Shown: positions 1 through 8,921 of the stretch, piece by piece
Numbering within the stretch: position 1 is the stretch's first letter
How the letters are laid out: each line of letters starts with the position of its first letter
Assembly: GCF_044335535.1 (NCBI RefSeq)
Contig: NZ_JBIQVZ010000004.1
Location: forward strand, 275,804-339,803
Direction of reading: 5' to 3'
DNA from: Mariniflexile sp044335535
GTDB taxonomy: Bacteria > Bacteroidota > Bacteroidia > Flavobacteriales > Flavobacteriaceae
Length of the DNA: 64,000 nucleotides
The notes under the pieces: model-generated
Seen by the model: the letters and a program-made list of their open reading frames with translations, nothing else
Database searches by the model: none
Told to the model about the DNA's origin: nothing
Program-made: the position numbers and the translations under genes

Positions 1-908
1 CAGCTTCAACCGCTAATAGATTAACAAAATATCTCCAAACCCAAGATTTATCGGTTGCCCATGTACATGTTCCAAAAACGATAGATAACGATTTGCCTTT
101 GCCAGATAGAAACCCAACATTTGGTTTTCATACAGCAAAAGATGAAGGTGTTCGTATAGGTAATACGGTTTATGAAGATGCCAGAACTAGCGAAAATTGG
201 TTTGTGATGTCGGCCATGGGTCGTTCTGCAGGTCATTTAGCTTTCGGAATTGCCTCGGCTTGTCATTTTCAAATGATGATTATCCCAGAAATGTTTAACA
301 AAACAACAATTACATTCGATAAGATAATCAATATGATTATTTCTTCAATCGTTAAATGTAAAATAGAAGGTGTTGAATATGGGGTCGCTTTGGTAAGTGA
401 AGGTGTTTTTCATTTTATGGATGAAAAGGAAATCATAAATTCTGGTATAAACTTTACGTATGATGATCATGGACATCCAGAATTAGGTAATGTCAGTAAA
501 TCGCATATCTTCAACTATTTATTACAGGTTAAATTAAAGGAACTTGGGTTAGTGGTAAAATCAAGACCAGTAGAACTTGGTTACGAGTTAAGATGTTGTA
601 ATCCCATTGCATTCGATTTAACTTTGTGTACCCTACTAGGTATAGGCGTTAAAAAATTATACGACCAAAATATTTCAGGTTGTATTGTTAGTGCAAATTC
701 AAGAGGGGATATTACACCATTATTTTTAAAGGATTTTGAAGATGAAAATGGAAAGATTCCACCACGGTTGGTAGACATCAATTCCGATATGGCACAACTG
801 TTCATCAATAATTTATTCTATATTCAAGAGAAAGATTACCAACAAGCAAAAAAATATGTACCCAATCCAGAGGCATATAATTTTAAGAAAATATTAAACT
901 GGAATTAA
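1..908 (+). CDS. 6-phosphofructokinase, PPi-type signature (5' end outside window)
   Basis: The reading frame is open from the left edge (frame starting at base 3), so this is the C-terminal ~300 residues of a longer protein. It would phosphorylate fructose-6-phosphate to fructose-1,6-bisphosphate in the cytoplasm. The substrate motif PKTIDND lies at about bases 57-90, and the second PFK motif MGRSAGH follows at about 220-236. In the family, ATP enzymes usually have Gly where this protein has the Lys of PKTIDND, and the Lys form is typical of pyrophosphate-dependent enzymes; the other diagnostic position (GGDG versus GGDD) lies off the window. A TTG at 93 could be mistaken for a start but falls after the conserved motif. 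A KDPG aldolase gene follows 18 bases later. The family is secure; the phosphoryl donor is inferred. Confidence 0.85.
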   Translation, partial: ASTANRLTKYLQTQDLSVAHVHVPKTIDNDLPLPDRNPTFGFHTAKDEGVRIGNTVYEDARTSENWFVMSAMGRSAGHLAFGIASACHFQMMIIPEMFNKTTITFDKIINMIISSIVKCKIEGVEYGVALVSEGVFHFMDEKEIINSGINFTYDDHGHPELGNVSKSHIFNYLLQVKLKELGLVVKSRPVELGYELRCCNPIAFDLTLCTLLGIGVKKLYDQNISGCIVSANSRGDITPLFLKDFEDENGKIPPRLVDINSDMAQLFINNLFYIQEKDYQQAKKYVPNPEAYNFKKILNWN

Positions 909-926
909 AAAATAAAAAACAAAAAA

Positions 927-1595
927 ATGGCACAATTTTCAAGATTAGAAGTAGCTCAAGCCATGAAAGACACAGGGATGATTCCTTTGTTTTTTCATAA
1001 TGATATTGAGTTAAGTAAAAATGTATTAAAAGCTTGCTACGATGGTGGCGCAAGATTAATGGAGTTTACAGCTCGTGGCGATTTCGCTCACGAAGTTTTT
1101 GGCGAATTAACTAAATATGCTATTAAGGAATTACCAGGCATGATAATGGGGGTTGGTTCTGTTACCGATGGTGCAGCAGCATCTTTATATATGGCTTTAG
1201 GGGCAAACTTTATAGTAACTCCTGTTTTAAGAGAAGATATTGCCATTGCTTGTAACCGTAAAAAAGTATTATGGTCTCCAGGTTGTGGAACATTAACCGA
1301 AATAGCTAGAGCAGAAGAGTTAGGTTGCGAAATAGTAAAACTTTTCCCTGGTGATATTTACGGACCACAATTTGTAAAAGGAATAAAAGGGCCACAACCT
1401 TGGACAAGCATTATGCCAACAGGAGGTGTATCTCCAACAGAAGAAAATCTAAAAGGTTGGTTTGATGCTGGTGTAACCTGTGTTGGTATGGGGTCTCAGT
1501 TAATTTCTAAAGATATTATAGCTAATAAAGATTACGCAAAACTAGAGCAAGATGTAAAAAATGCCCTTGCAATTGTTAAAGCTGTTAGAAAATAA
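927..1595 (+). CDS. eda: KDPG/KHG aldolase (2-keto-3-deoxy-6-phosphogluconate aldolase)
   Basis: A 222-residue class I aldolase that splits 2-keto-3-deoxy-6-phosphogluconate into pyruvate and glyceraldehyde-3-phosphate, the last step of the Entner-Doudoroff route and of uronic acid breakdown. The Schiff-base lysine is K138 in VKLFPG, followed by the phosphate-binding PTGGVSP segment; the catalytic Glu is E46 in LMEFTARG. Length is normal for the family. It starts 18 bases after the phosphofructokinase stop, so the two are probably co-transcribed, and a strong hairpin ends the unit just downstream. No KDG kinase gene is visible next to it in this window, although it may lie to the left. Confidence 0.9.
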   Translation: MAQFSRLEVAQAMKDTGMIPLFFHNDIELSKNVLKACYDGGARLMEFTARGDFAHEVFGELTKYAIKELPGMIMGVGSVTDGAAASLYMALGANFIVTPVLREDIAIACNRKKVLWSPGCGTLTEIARAEELGCEIVKLFPGDIYGPQFVKGIKGPQPWTSIMPTGGVSPTEENLKGWFDAGVTCVGMGSQLISKDIIANKDYAKLEQDVKNALAIVKAVRK

Positions 1596-1621
1596 TTGAA
1601 CGAGTTCTTTTTATAAAAGGG

Positions 1622-1653
1622 AAAAAGCTGAACTTAATAGTTTAGCTTTTTTT
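1622..1653. terminator. Bidirectional hairpin terminator
   Basis: Arms AAAAAGCTGAAC and GTTTAGCTTTTT, separated by TTAATA, form a 12-bp stem with one G-T pair. There are A-rich and T-rich flanks on both sides, so it can serve the aldolase operon on the plus strand and the convergent lipoprotein gene on the minus strand. It overlaps the minus-strand stop codon. Confidence 0.8.
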
Positions 1654-2098
1654 ATTCCAAGCGTTTGTAATTTTCGGCATATATAGGCTTGCCTGAGCTA
1701 TCCATTTCAACTTGGGTAAATGAGTTTTCATCAATTGTTATATCGAAAACGAATTTCTTTTTTTCTTTTATACGGCTATTCATGGCATGAGAGCCATAAT
1801 CTAAAACCTCGGTTAATATACCATCTTTAAAAGTATAATCTCCAACTCCAAACCAGTCTAAAGAATCCCATGCCCGTAATCTGCTCCACATAATCTTGGT
1901 TTTAGAATACATCTTCATTTGTTTATACACGTTTGAAGATTTTATTGTGTCTACAGAACCATCCTCTTTATAGTTCAAAAAGCTTACTAATTCCCATGCA
2001 CCTTCTAAAGAATATTCTTTTATAGGGGGGGCAATGCTTTTTTTGTTGTTACAAGAAAGTAATAAGGATGTACAGAAAATAAGTATAAATGTTTTCAT
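1652..2098 (-). CDS. Small lipocalin-like lipoprotein, function unknown
   Basis: A 148-residue protein with a lipoprotein signal: a hydrophobic stretch, then SLLLSC with the lipidated Cys at position 16. The mature part has a 'GAWELVSF' opening, a central 'GDYTFKDG' strand and a closing 'YKRLE', a pattern common in small flavobacterial lipocalin-like or DUF4488-like proteins that form a short beta barrel. I do not recognise a specific function. It is convergent with the aldolase gene and divergent from trxB, so it forms its own transcription unit. Confidence 0.6.
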   Translation of the reverse strand: MKTFILIFCTSLLLSCNNKKSIAPPIKEYSLEGAWELVSFLNYKEDGSVDTIKSSNVYKQMKMYSKTKIMWSRLRAWDSLDWFGVGDYTFKDGILTEVLDYGSHAMNSRIKEKKKFVFDITIDENSFTQVEMDSSGKPIYAENYKRLE

Positions 2099-2217
2099 AA
2101 GTGGAGAGTTAATTAATAATCATACTACTACAAGTTACAAAAAAAAAAGGAAAAATAAAATGTTGGATAATAAGTCCTTATAGGGTGATAATATCTTTTG
2201 ATAATTTTAACGCAAGT

Positions 2218-2241
2218 TTTGAGTCAAAAATTCTACTTTTG
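2218..2241 (+). promoter_or_regulatory. Candidate promoter of trxB
   Basis: TACTTTTG at 2234-2241 matches the Bacteroidota -7 consensus TAnnTTTG exactly and sits 24 bases before the trxB ATG. The nearest upstream TTTG ends at 2221, giving a spacer of only 12 bases, shorter than the usual 17-23. The -7 box is convincing; the -33 box is not. Confidence 0.35.
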
Positions 2242-2265
2242 TTAAGATTAAAATTAATAGCGATT

Positions 2266-3246
2266 ATGTCAGATACAATTGAAAAAGTAAAATGTTTAAT
2301 AATTGGTTCGGGACCGGCAGGGTATACCGCAGCAATTTATGCAGCTAGAGCTAATATGAAGCCCGTTTTATATCAAGGTACACAACCAGGAGGTCAATTA
2401 ACAACGACCAATGAAGTTGAAAATTTCCCTGGGTATCCAGATGGCATCACAGGACCAGAAATGATGATGGAGTTACAAAAGCAAGCAGAACGCTTTGAAA
2501 CCGATGTGCGTGATGGCTGGGTTACTAAAGTAGATTTTTCGGGTGATGTACATAAAGTATGGGTTAACGAAACAAAGGAAATTCATTGTGATACAGTTAT
2601 TATTTCAACAGGAGCATCTGCTAAATATTTAGGTTTAGATTCTGAGCAGAAATATTTAAAATTAGGAGGCGGTGTTTCAGCTTGTGCGGTTTGTGATGGG
2701 TTCTTTTATAGAAATCAGGAAGTAGTCATTGTAGGTGCTGGCGATTCGGCTTGTGAAGAGGCTCACTATCTTTCTAAATTATGTAAAAAAGTAACCATGT
2801 TGGTAAGACGTGATGAATTTAGAGCGTCAAAAATTATGGCTAAGAGGGTTAAGAACACACCAAATATTGAAATATTGTTTAATACGGAAACCGATGAGGT
2901 TTTAGGTGACGGACAAGTAGTTACAGGTGTAAGGGTTTTTAATAATAAAACCAATGAAAAGCACGAAATTCCCGCAACAGGATTTTTCGTGGCAATTGGC
3001 CATAAACCAAACACAGATATCTTTAAAGGGTTTTTAAATTTAGATGAAACAGGCTATATTATAAATGTGCCTGGAACTTCAAAAACGAATGTTGAAGGCG
3101 TATTTGTGTCGGGTGATGCTGCAGATCATGTTTACAGACAGGCCGTTACCGCTGCTGGAACAGGATGTATGGCTGCGCTTGATGCTGAACGTTATTTAGC
3201 AGGTAAAGATGCTACGTTTGAAGTTTCTACATCAACTTATAATTAA
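2266..3246 (+). CDS. trxB: Thioredoxin reductase (NADPH)
   Basis: A 326-residue flavoenzyme that passes electrons from NADPH through FAD and a redox cysteine pair to thioredoxin in the cytoplasm. Visible motifs, in order: the FAD-binding GSGPAGYTAAIYAA near the N-terminus, the redox pair CAVC in the middle, the NADPH-binding VGAGDSACEEA after it, and the C-terminal FAD motif FVSGDAADHVYRQAVTAAGTG region. The frame is open upstream to 2185, but the ATG at 2266 (MSDTIEKVK) is preferred because it starts right before the FAD-binding strand and lies just after a promoter-like sequence. It could supply reducing power to the many TlpA and DsbD-type proteins encoded further right, but nothing here shows a direct link. 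Confidence 0.92.
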   Translation: MSDTIEKVKCLIIGSGPAGYTAAIYAARANMKPVLYQGTQPGGQLTTTNEVENFPGYPDGITGPEMMMELQKQAERFETDVRDGWVTKVDFSGDVHKVWVNETKEIHCDTVIISTGASAKYLGLDSEQKYLKLGGGVSACAVCDGFFYRNQEVVIVGAGDSACEEAHYLSKLCKKVTMLVRRDEFRASKIMAKRVKNTPNIEILFNTETDEVLGDGQVVTGVRVFNNKTNEKHEIPATGFFVAIGHKPNTDIFKGFLNLDETGYIINVPGTSKTNVEGVFVSGDAADHVYRQAVTAAGTGCMAALDAERYLAGKDATFEVSTSTYN

Positions 3247-3311
3247 TAATTGATGTGAGTTCGACATAGATAAGGTTGTATTTATGTAAAAGTCAATTGT
3301 TCATATATTAA

Positions 3312-3384
3312 TGTCACCTTGAGCACAGTAGAAAACCAATAAGATATCGATTTTTATGACCTTTCGACTGCGCTCAAGGTGACA
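3312..3384. repeat. Palindromic intergenic repeat (REP-like)
   Basis: Left arm TGTCACCTTGAGC at 3312-3324, extended to 3337, pairs with GCTCAAGGTGACA ending at 3384. The arms are about 26 bases with three or four mismatches around a 21-base spacer. The right arm read in reverse (CACCTTGAGCGCAGTCGAAA) is a motif I know as scattered between genes in many flavobacterial genomes. It lies between trxB and the convergent TonB receptor gene and could also work as a transcription stop. Confidence 0.6.
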
Positions 3385-3516
3385 CAACTACTAAAATTGG
3401 AATTTATACTTTTAAATCGAACTCGCGTTAATTATAATAAGTAAGATAGAAGAATGCCCCTTGTGATGTTTATGATTGGATTATATACTGAGGCTATTTG
3501 ACCAATAAAAACAAGT

Positions 3517-5928
3517 CTAATCAAATACAAAATTATAGGTAAGGGAAAAAATTGGAGCATTCATTACGGTTAGTTGATAAGAACCCATAGGACTGTCAAG
3601 AAAAATATGCTGATTTACATCGCCTGTTCTTTGTGTGTAGTAATGATTATAGGTATTTTTTCTGGCGTATAGATTGTAAACGGTAAAAGTCCAATCACCT
3701 ACCCAACGTCTATTTAATTTTTTGCTATACTTTACTTTCCAAGAGAAATCAAGTCGGTGGTAAGGTTTAAATCGCGCATTATTACGCTCCAAAAATATAG
3801 GTATTTTAATATCTTCTAATTCAAAATACCCATTGGGTATAGAGTAAGGACGACCAGTTTGAGCGGTAAAGTTGAGGCTCCAGGTATTGTATTTATTACC
3901 TTCAAAATTTACGGTACTATTAAAAACATGTGGCCTATCAAAATCTGAAGGATACCATTGGTTATTATTAATCCTATCGCTTAGTTTAGGGACATTTGTT
4001 TTCAGGAAAGTTCTAGACCAAGTGTAATTAAACCAGCCATTAACTTTTCCATGGGGTTTTTTTAAATTAAATTCGACACCGTAGGCTTTGCCTTCGGCTT
4101 GTACAACATCGCGCTCTAAAAATTCTTCTAAAAAGAAATCGGCACCAGGTTTGTAAGTTAAATTGTTTTGAGTGTTTCTATAATAGCCTTCAATACCAAG
4201 TTCTAAATTGTTGTCATTTAAATTTTGATAGATGCCAAAACTGTATGTGTCACTTTTTTGGGGTTCTATATTTGTGTCCGAAGTTTTCCATCGGGATGTT
4301 GGCAATGGTGTGGTAGAGTTGTAAATGTTTTGAAGATATTGATTCAAACGAGCATAGCTAACTTTAATAGAGGTATTTTTGCCAAGTTTTAAATTGGCTC
4401 CCAATCTAGGTTCTAAGGAACTATAGGTTTTAACCTTTTCACCTTTACCAAATTCGATAATGTTGGTGATTTCTTCTGTGCTTTCATCAAAAGTGACTTT
4501 TGTATAAGGGCCAACAAAATAAAAATTATTGAATCGTAATCCACCAGATAGTGTAAGCCTTTCAAAGGGGCTCCAGTTGATATTGGAGTAGGCGGATAAT
4601 TCATAACTTGTTTCATCATCTAAAGTTACTGCGAGAATACTATTTCCGTTACCAGGATTCAGTTTACCAGGTTTAATTTTGTATCTGTTGCCTTGTATTC
4701 CTGCATAATAATTCAACGTATTGTTTATTTTTTTGGAATATTCAGAAAAGATACTTAGAAGATTAATTTGAGATTCATACTCGATTATATTGCTATTATC
4801 CCTTTCAGGAAATAATGTTTTAGGGGTGTACTTGCTAAGTAAAAAAACGGTTTTTAAACTAGAATTATCAGCAAAAGAATGTGTCCAGTTAAGTGTGTTG
4901 TTGAAGGTTTTAAAATCATATTGATTGCTTTCAGCATTAACATTCTCAATTTGGGAAATCAAATCAAGTTGGTAAAAATCTTTACTGAAAAAATTAGTAA
5001 ATGAAATTTGATCTTTATCTGTTGGTAAATAAAGTAACTTTATGGTATGATCATAAAATCGAGCTTTAGTGTATTTTAGTCTTTCGGAAACTATGGGCAA
5101 CAAAAAGTCGGTAAACCCAGCCCTTGTACCGGCATATAACAAAAGCTTGTCCTTAATTAAAGGTGCTTCTACAGATAATCTGCTTGAAATCAGCCCGATT
5201 CCACCGCTTAACTTTAATTTATCAACATAAGGGTTTTTTATCTTAACATCTAAGACAGAAGTAATTCTTCCACCGTATCGTGCAGGTATATTGGAACGAT
5301 AAAGATCTGCCGAAGAAATGGCTTCTGGTGTAAATACAGAGAACAAACCAAATAAATGGGTTGGGTTAAATACTGGGGCATAATCGTATAATAAAAGGTT
5401 TTGATCCAATGAGCCGCCTCGAACGGATAAGCCATTGCTTATTTCTCCAGCATTGTTGACCCCAGGTAATAGTATCATGCCTCTTAATAAGTCTACTTCA
5501 CCCAAAGCTGCAGGCATTTTAATAAGCTCTTGTGCGGTCATTTGGAGAACCCCCATTTGTGGGGTTTCCAAACGCTCGCTAACATGTTTGGCATTTAATA
5601 TAATTTCAGATAGTTGTTGTTGTTCTTCAGAAAGTGTTAACCATAATTTTTTGTCTTGGTCGAGAGTAACCACTCTTTCCACAGTTTTGAAACCAATGAA
5701 AGAGACCTTTACCAAATAAGTATTTTTGGGTAAATTGATTGAAAAATCTCCATTAACATCTGTAACTCCTCCACATCCACAAGGCGTTAAAATTATTTGG
5801 GCATTTTCAAAAGGCCTATTTTCAGTTTCATCCAATATTTGGAAAGAGAGTTTATATTCTTGAGCTGAAAGCAACTGGGTAATACCAAACAAAACTATCA
5901 TTATAAAGTAGCTTCGGATTTTATTCAT
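3517..5928 (-). CDS. TonB-dependent receptor with carboxypeptidase-like N-terminal domain
   Basis: An 803-residue outer-membrane protein. In order: a signal peptide (about 1-22, ending LLSAQ), a carboxypeptidase-regulatory-like beta-sandwich (about 25-100, containing a CGCGG run), a plug domain with the typical VRGG and YGGR motifs (about 110-215), and a 22-strand barrel ending in an aromatic-rich strand (YNFVFD). It imports an unidentified ligand using TonB energy. An alternative ATG at 5955 would overlap the upstream gene by 13 bases; 5928 gives a more typical signal peptide. The gene is directly downstream of a DUF4249 lipoprotein, a pairing common in flavobacteria. The substrate cannot be read from sequence. 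Confidence 0.88.
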   Translation of the reverse strand: MNKIRSYFIMIVLFGITQLLSAQEYKLSFQILDETENRPFENAQIILTPCGCGGVTDVNGDFSINLPKNTYLVKVSFIGFKTVERVVTLDQDKKLWLTLSEEQQQLSEIILNAKHVSERLETPQMGVLQMTAQELIKMPAALGEVDLLRGMILLPGVNNAGEISNGLSVRGGSLDQNLLLYDYAPVFNPTHLFGLFSVFTPEAISSADLYRSNIPARYGGRITSVLDVKIKNPYVDKLKLSGGIGLISSRLSVEAPLIKDKLLLYAGTRAGFTDFLLPIVSERLKYTKARFYDHTIKLLYLPTDKDQISFTNFFSKDFYQLDLISQIENVNAESNQYDFKTFNNTLNWTHSFADNSSLKTVFLLSKYTPKTLFPERDNSNIIEYESQINLLSIFSEYSKKINNTLNYYAGIQGNRYKIKPGKLNPGNGNSILAVTLDDETSYELSAYSNINWSPFERLTLSGGLRFNNFYFVGPYTKVTFDESTEEITNIIEFGKGEKVKTYSSLEPRLGANLKLGKNTSIKVSYARLNQYLQNIYNSTTPLPTSRWKTSDTNIEPQKSDTYSFGIYQNLNDNNLELGIEGYYRNTQNNLTYKPGADFFLEEFLERDVVQAEGKAYGVEFNLKKPHGKVNGWFNYTWSRTFLKTNVPKLSDRINNNQWYPSDFDRPHVFNSTVNFEGNKYNTWSLNFTAQTGRPYSIPNGYFELEDIKIPIFLERNNARFKPYHRLDFSWKVKYSKKLNRRWVGDWTFTVYNLYARKNTYNHYYTQRTGDVNQHIFLDSPMGSYQLTVMNAPIFSLTYNFVFD

Positions 5929-5942
5929 CCGTAAGGAAAGTA

Positions 5943-7073
5943 TTATTCTATCCATCCTTCTGGTTCAATTGAGGTTCTATATCTATTTTCTTCGCAAGGT
6001 GCCGTATACTCATAAGGCATGGGGGCAGGATCAGTTTCTTGTAACGGTATTATTTGAGGTTCCAATTGGGATTCTTGTATCAAGGTACGATCTATCATTA
6101 TGTACATTGTTGTTGCAGAGGTTGCTGTGAATCTTCCTAAGACATATTCATTGGAGTCTTGGGGATTATATATGTTGCCTATAAGGGCAGCGGGTAAAGG
6201 TGCATTAAACCCACCATTGTTATCAATTAAATCTTTGATGATTCGGTAATAATTATATGCTTTGGGAGTAAGTGAAAATTGCTGTATTTCTACTAGAACT
6301 TTTGTTTTTCTATTTAATAGAATATTTGCTATAGGTAAAGAAGTAGTGGTGGTTCCGTTAGAGAATTTATCTGAAAAAATCTGGATCTTATTTCCATAAT
6401 CTATTTGCCAGCAATCAGAATCGCACCAATAAGTAAAGTAGTCTGAGTATCCTGGTAAAAAGGGATCAAATCCTATGCAACCGTCTCTAAAGTAACCATG
6501 GTTACAAATTTTACAAATTTGAACCTTATCATAGGTCTTAAATTGCCAATAATAATAATTGGTTTGGTTTTCAGGGTCATCAAAAGTTATTGATATTTCA
6601 TGTCCTGGAACATATCTATCATAATCTTCGCTAAACTCTAATTGTTTATTGTATGTTGCGTTCAGTTCTTTAATGGGAACCGATGGATTTATGGTTTCAA
6701 TTTCCGAAAGATATTGTTTTCCGTTGGGTAAATTCACTTCTAAAAACCAACTTTCTTCTAATTCTCCCTTAAAATTAGGAGGTGGAACATATTGTGAGTT
6801 CTCTTCAAATAATTGTATTTTCTCTTTAGAATCTGCATTTACAAAATAGACATTGGCACCACTAACAAAAATATTTTTATAATTATATTTAGTTACATTG
6901 GATTCTTTTATTGTTACGTATGAAGATCTTTCGGCAGTTCCAATAAAGCCATCAATATAGATTAATCCATCAACAAATTGATAATCTGGTTTAACTGGAT
7001 CTGTACATGTTAAAAATATAAAAGATAAAAAAAATAAGCTAACTTTTTGGAATAGGTTTGGTTTGGTTGGCAT
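5943..7073 (-). CDS. DUF4249-type lipoprotein
   Basis: A 376-residue protein that resembles the DUF4249 family, which is usually encoded next to a TonB-dependent receptor and is thought to be its surface partner. The N-terminus has a hydrophobic segment and a Cys in FLTCTDP that fits lipidation. A four-cysteine cluster (CKIC, then CIGF, then CDSDCW) occurs in the middle and might bind metal or form disulfides. The frame opens at a TTG at 7094, but ATG 7073 gives a better lipoprotein signal. Its stop lies 15 bases before the receptor start, so the two form an operon transcribed leftwards. Confidence 0.7.
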   Translation of the reverse strand: MPTKPNLFQKVSLFFLSFIFLTCTDPVKPDYQFVDGLIYIDGFIGTAERSSYVTIKESNVTKYNYKNIFVSGANVYFVNADSKEKIQLFEENSQYVPPPNFKGELEESWFLEVNLPNGKQYLSEIETINPSVPIKELNATYNKQLEFSEDYDRYVPGHEISITFDDPENQTNYYYWQFKTYDKVQICKICNHGYFRDGCIGFDPFLPGYSDYFTYWCDSDCWQIDYGNKIQIFSDKFSNGTTTTSLPIANILLNRKTKVLVEIQQFSLTPKAYNYYRIIKDLIDNNGGFNAPLPAALIGNIYNPQDSNEYVLGRFTATSATTMYIMIDRTLIQESQLEPQIIPLQETDPAPMPYEYTAPCEENRYRTSIEPEGWIE

Positions 7074-7375
7074 ATATAATAAATCAATTTTCAAATGTAA
7101 TAAAATAATGTTTCGTATGTAATTTTCTATTAAAAAAAATAAAAATGTTTATTTAATTGTTTTGAAAGACAAGATATGTATCGGATTATTAGAGGAAGAC
7201 AATAGAAATATTAATTTATTAATGAATATTAGAGAAACTCAATAAATAAATGAAATATGGTAAAAGTTAAGAATAGGAACTAGTAGAAAATACTATAACA
7301 TAAAAATACTTTTTTTAATTACAATTAATTTTAATTTCTTAATAAAAAATGTTTTCTTTGAACCCAATTTTAGAA
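7074..7375. other. AT-rich intergenic spacer, no gene seen
   Basis: About 300 bases of very AT-rich sequence between the divergent DUF4249 gene and tRNA-Pro. It must hold the promoters of both, but I found no clear TTTG/TAnnTTTG pair and no open frame of note. Confidence 0.4.
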
Positions 7376-7449
7376 CGGGATGTGGCGCAGTCCGGTAGCG
7401 TACACGGCTGGGGGCCGTGTGGTCGCAGGTTCAAATCCTGTCATCCCGA
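7376..7449 (+). tRNA. tRNA-Pro (anticodon GGG)
   Basis: A 74-base cloverleaf. Acceptor stem CGGGATG pairs with CATCCCG and is followed by discriminator A. The D arm has GGTAGCG, the anticodon stem ACACGG/CCGTGT encloses loop CTGGGGG, and the T arm is GCAGG TTCAAAT CCTGT. The loop gives anticodon GGG, reading CCC and CCT. CCA is not encoded. The wreck of an integrase lies 300 bases downstream, which suggests that this tRNA once served as an integration site. Confidence 0.95.
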
Positions 7450-7481
7450 CAAAATAGGTGCCAAGCGACACCAATGAAATT

Positions 7482-7533
7482 CTAACTATATGATTTTTAG
7501 TAATTTTAATTTTTATTGATTTCATATAGTTAG
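7482..7533. repeat. Inverted repeat downstream of tRNA-Pro
   Basis: Perfect 12-base arms CTAACTATATGA (7482-7493) and TCATATAGTTAG (7522-7533) flank a 28-base AT-rich spacer. A second nested pair surrounds it: CAAAATAGGT (7450-7459, touching the tRNA end) and ACCTATTTTG (7567-7576). They could be the tRNA terminator, integrase binding arms left by an old element, or both. Confidence 0.45.
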
Positions 7534-7747
7534 CTTTAAAATCAAAACAAAAGTTACCTATTCGGTTACCTATTTTGAACCGGATTTTTTTACTACATTG
7601 GTAACAATTTAGAATTTGACTTTCGCTTCGATTTGACTTTCGAAAACAAATCGAGTATTCACCTATGTCAAACTGTTGGAATGTAATAAGTAATTATATT
7701 CTGATTTTGAGCTTGTTACATAAAATCAATAAAAGCAAGGTTCCTCG

Positions 7748-8049
7748 GGCTGGACGAAAGACACAAAACCCTTCTGGATTTGGTAACATATCATAATGAG
7801 AATATGAAGGGAGTCCTTAAACCCGATACCTTGAAGAATTATTATACAACTGAAAATTATATCAGGAAATTTTTAGTACAGAAGAAGATAACAAATGACA
7901 TTTTTTAAAACATCTTAAGTATAGTTTCATTATTGATTTTGAACAGTACTTGCCAGTACCAAAAATAGTAAAGCCCTACTTATACCAGAATCACCGTAAA
8001 AGGCAAACGTTCACAACTATCCCTACAGCGAAAAGTTTCCATTTTAAAT
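7748..8049 (+). pseudogene. Degraded tyrosine recombinase (integrase), N-terminal fragment
   Basis: Two adjoining frames read like the SAM-like core-binding domain of Bacteroidota tyrosine integrases. Frame one (7748-7908) contains KTLLDLVTYHNENMKG, then GVLKPDTLKNYYTTENYIRK and KKITNDIF, matching the family pattern 'yhN..mk...gTl..Y...'. After a frameshift around the T/A run at 7901-7910, frame two (7909-8049) continues with KHLKYSFIIDFEQYL, the expected next helices. No start codon context, catalytic domain or Arg-His-Arg-Tyr residues remain. Together with the tRNA just upstream, this marks a dead integrated element. Confidence 0.7.
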
Positions 8050-8251
8050 AATTTCTAGATTGTTTTTTTATACTCTAAACAATGATTTTTTTTAGAGAAT
8101 TCGTAATAATTAGTTTAAAAAGCAGTATATTTTGAAAACATTTTTCAGCTTTATAGAATTTTATTCAAATAATTTTTACTTTTATTTCCAAAATCATACT
8201 AAAACTATCCAATAGGGGTATTTGGACTTTTTTATAAAAAACACAATAACC

Positions 8252-8848
8252 ATGTCTAGTGCTATTATCAATAATGATAGGGAATTAATAGATTTGCTCC
8301 ATCAAGGAAAAGAAGAGTCACTTTCATTAATTTATAAAAAGTACTGGCAAATGATGTATTTGGCTGCTTATAATTTAGTTCAAGATAAAGAGGTTTGCGA
8401 AGATATTGTTCAAGATATTTTTGTTAAATTATGGAATAAAAGAGATAGTATAATCATAAATATTTCTCTTAAAAGTTATTTATATACAAGTACTATCTAT
8501 AAAGTTTATGATTTTTTTAGGAAGAATAAAAAAATGATAAAAGTTGAACTACTAGACGATTTTAATGAAAAGATTCAGTCTTTCACACCAGAGACAAAGT
8601 TATTACATGACGAGCTAGTGCAACATGTCGATTCAATTATAGAACAATTGCCAGAAAAATGTAAAGTTGTATTTAGACTAAGTAGAGAACAAGAATTGAG
8701 TAATAAGGAAATCGCTGAAAAGCTACAAATTTCCCAACGAACTGTAGAAGGCCATATTACAAAGGCTTTAAGTATTCTTAGGGGATCCATTGGTGTATCT
8801 CTTAGTTTAGATTTTATTCTTTTTTTAATAGAAATGAACAATAATTAA
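8252..8848 (+). CDS. ECF-type RNA polymerase sigma factor (FecI-like)
   Basis: A 198-residue sigma-70 family protein of the extracytoplasmic-function type. Region 2 covers about residues 20-90 (YKKYWQMMYLAAYNLV, then EDIVQDIFVKLW), and region 4 about 120-175, with the helix-turn-helix ELSNKEIAEKLQISQRTVEGH. The frame opens at a TTG at 8222, but ATG 8252 (MSSAIINND) gives the usual family length. The FecR anti-sigma gene follows 73 bases later and a SusC with a signalling domain comes after, the classic arrangement in which substrate binding at the outer membrane releases the sigma factor. It most likely drives the SusC/SusD genes downstream. Confidence 0.92.
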   Translation: MSSAIINNDRELIDLLHQGKEESLSLIYKKYWQMMYLAAYNLVQDKEVCEDIVQDIFVKLWNKRDSIIINISLKSYLYTSTIYKVYDFFRKNKKMIKVELLDDFNEKIQSFTPETKLLHDELVQHVDSIIEQLPEKCKVVFRLSREQELSNKEIAEKLQISQRTVEGHITKALSILRGSIGVSLSLDFILFLIEMNNN

Positions 8849-8921
8849 AAAAAAACGTTTTCTAAACAGGTGTGTTCGTTTATTTTATCGACATATATAT
8901 AAAGTGTCATTAATTTAAGCG

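Noticed and set aside
7614..7645. Short direct repeat ATTTGACTTTCG near the integrase scar
   Set aside because: Two adjacent copies of 12 bases are too few for a CRISPR or iteron set; no spacers or cas genes are present.
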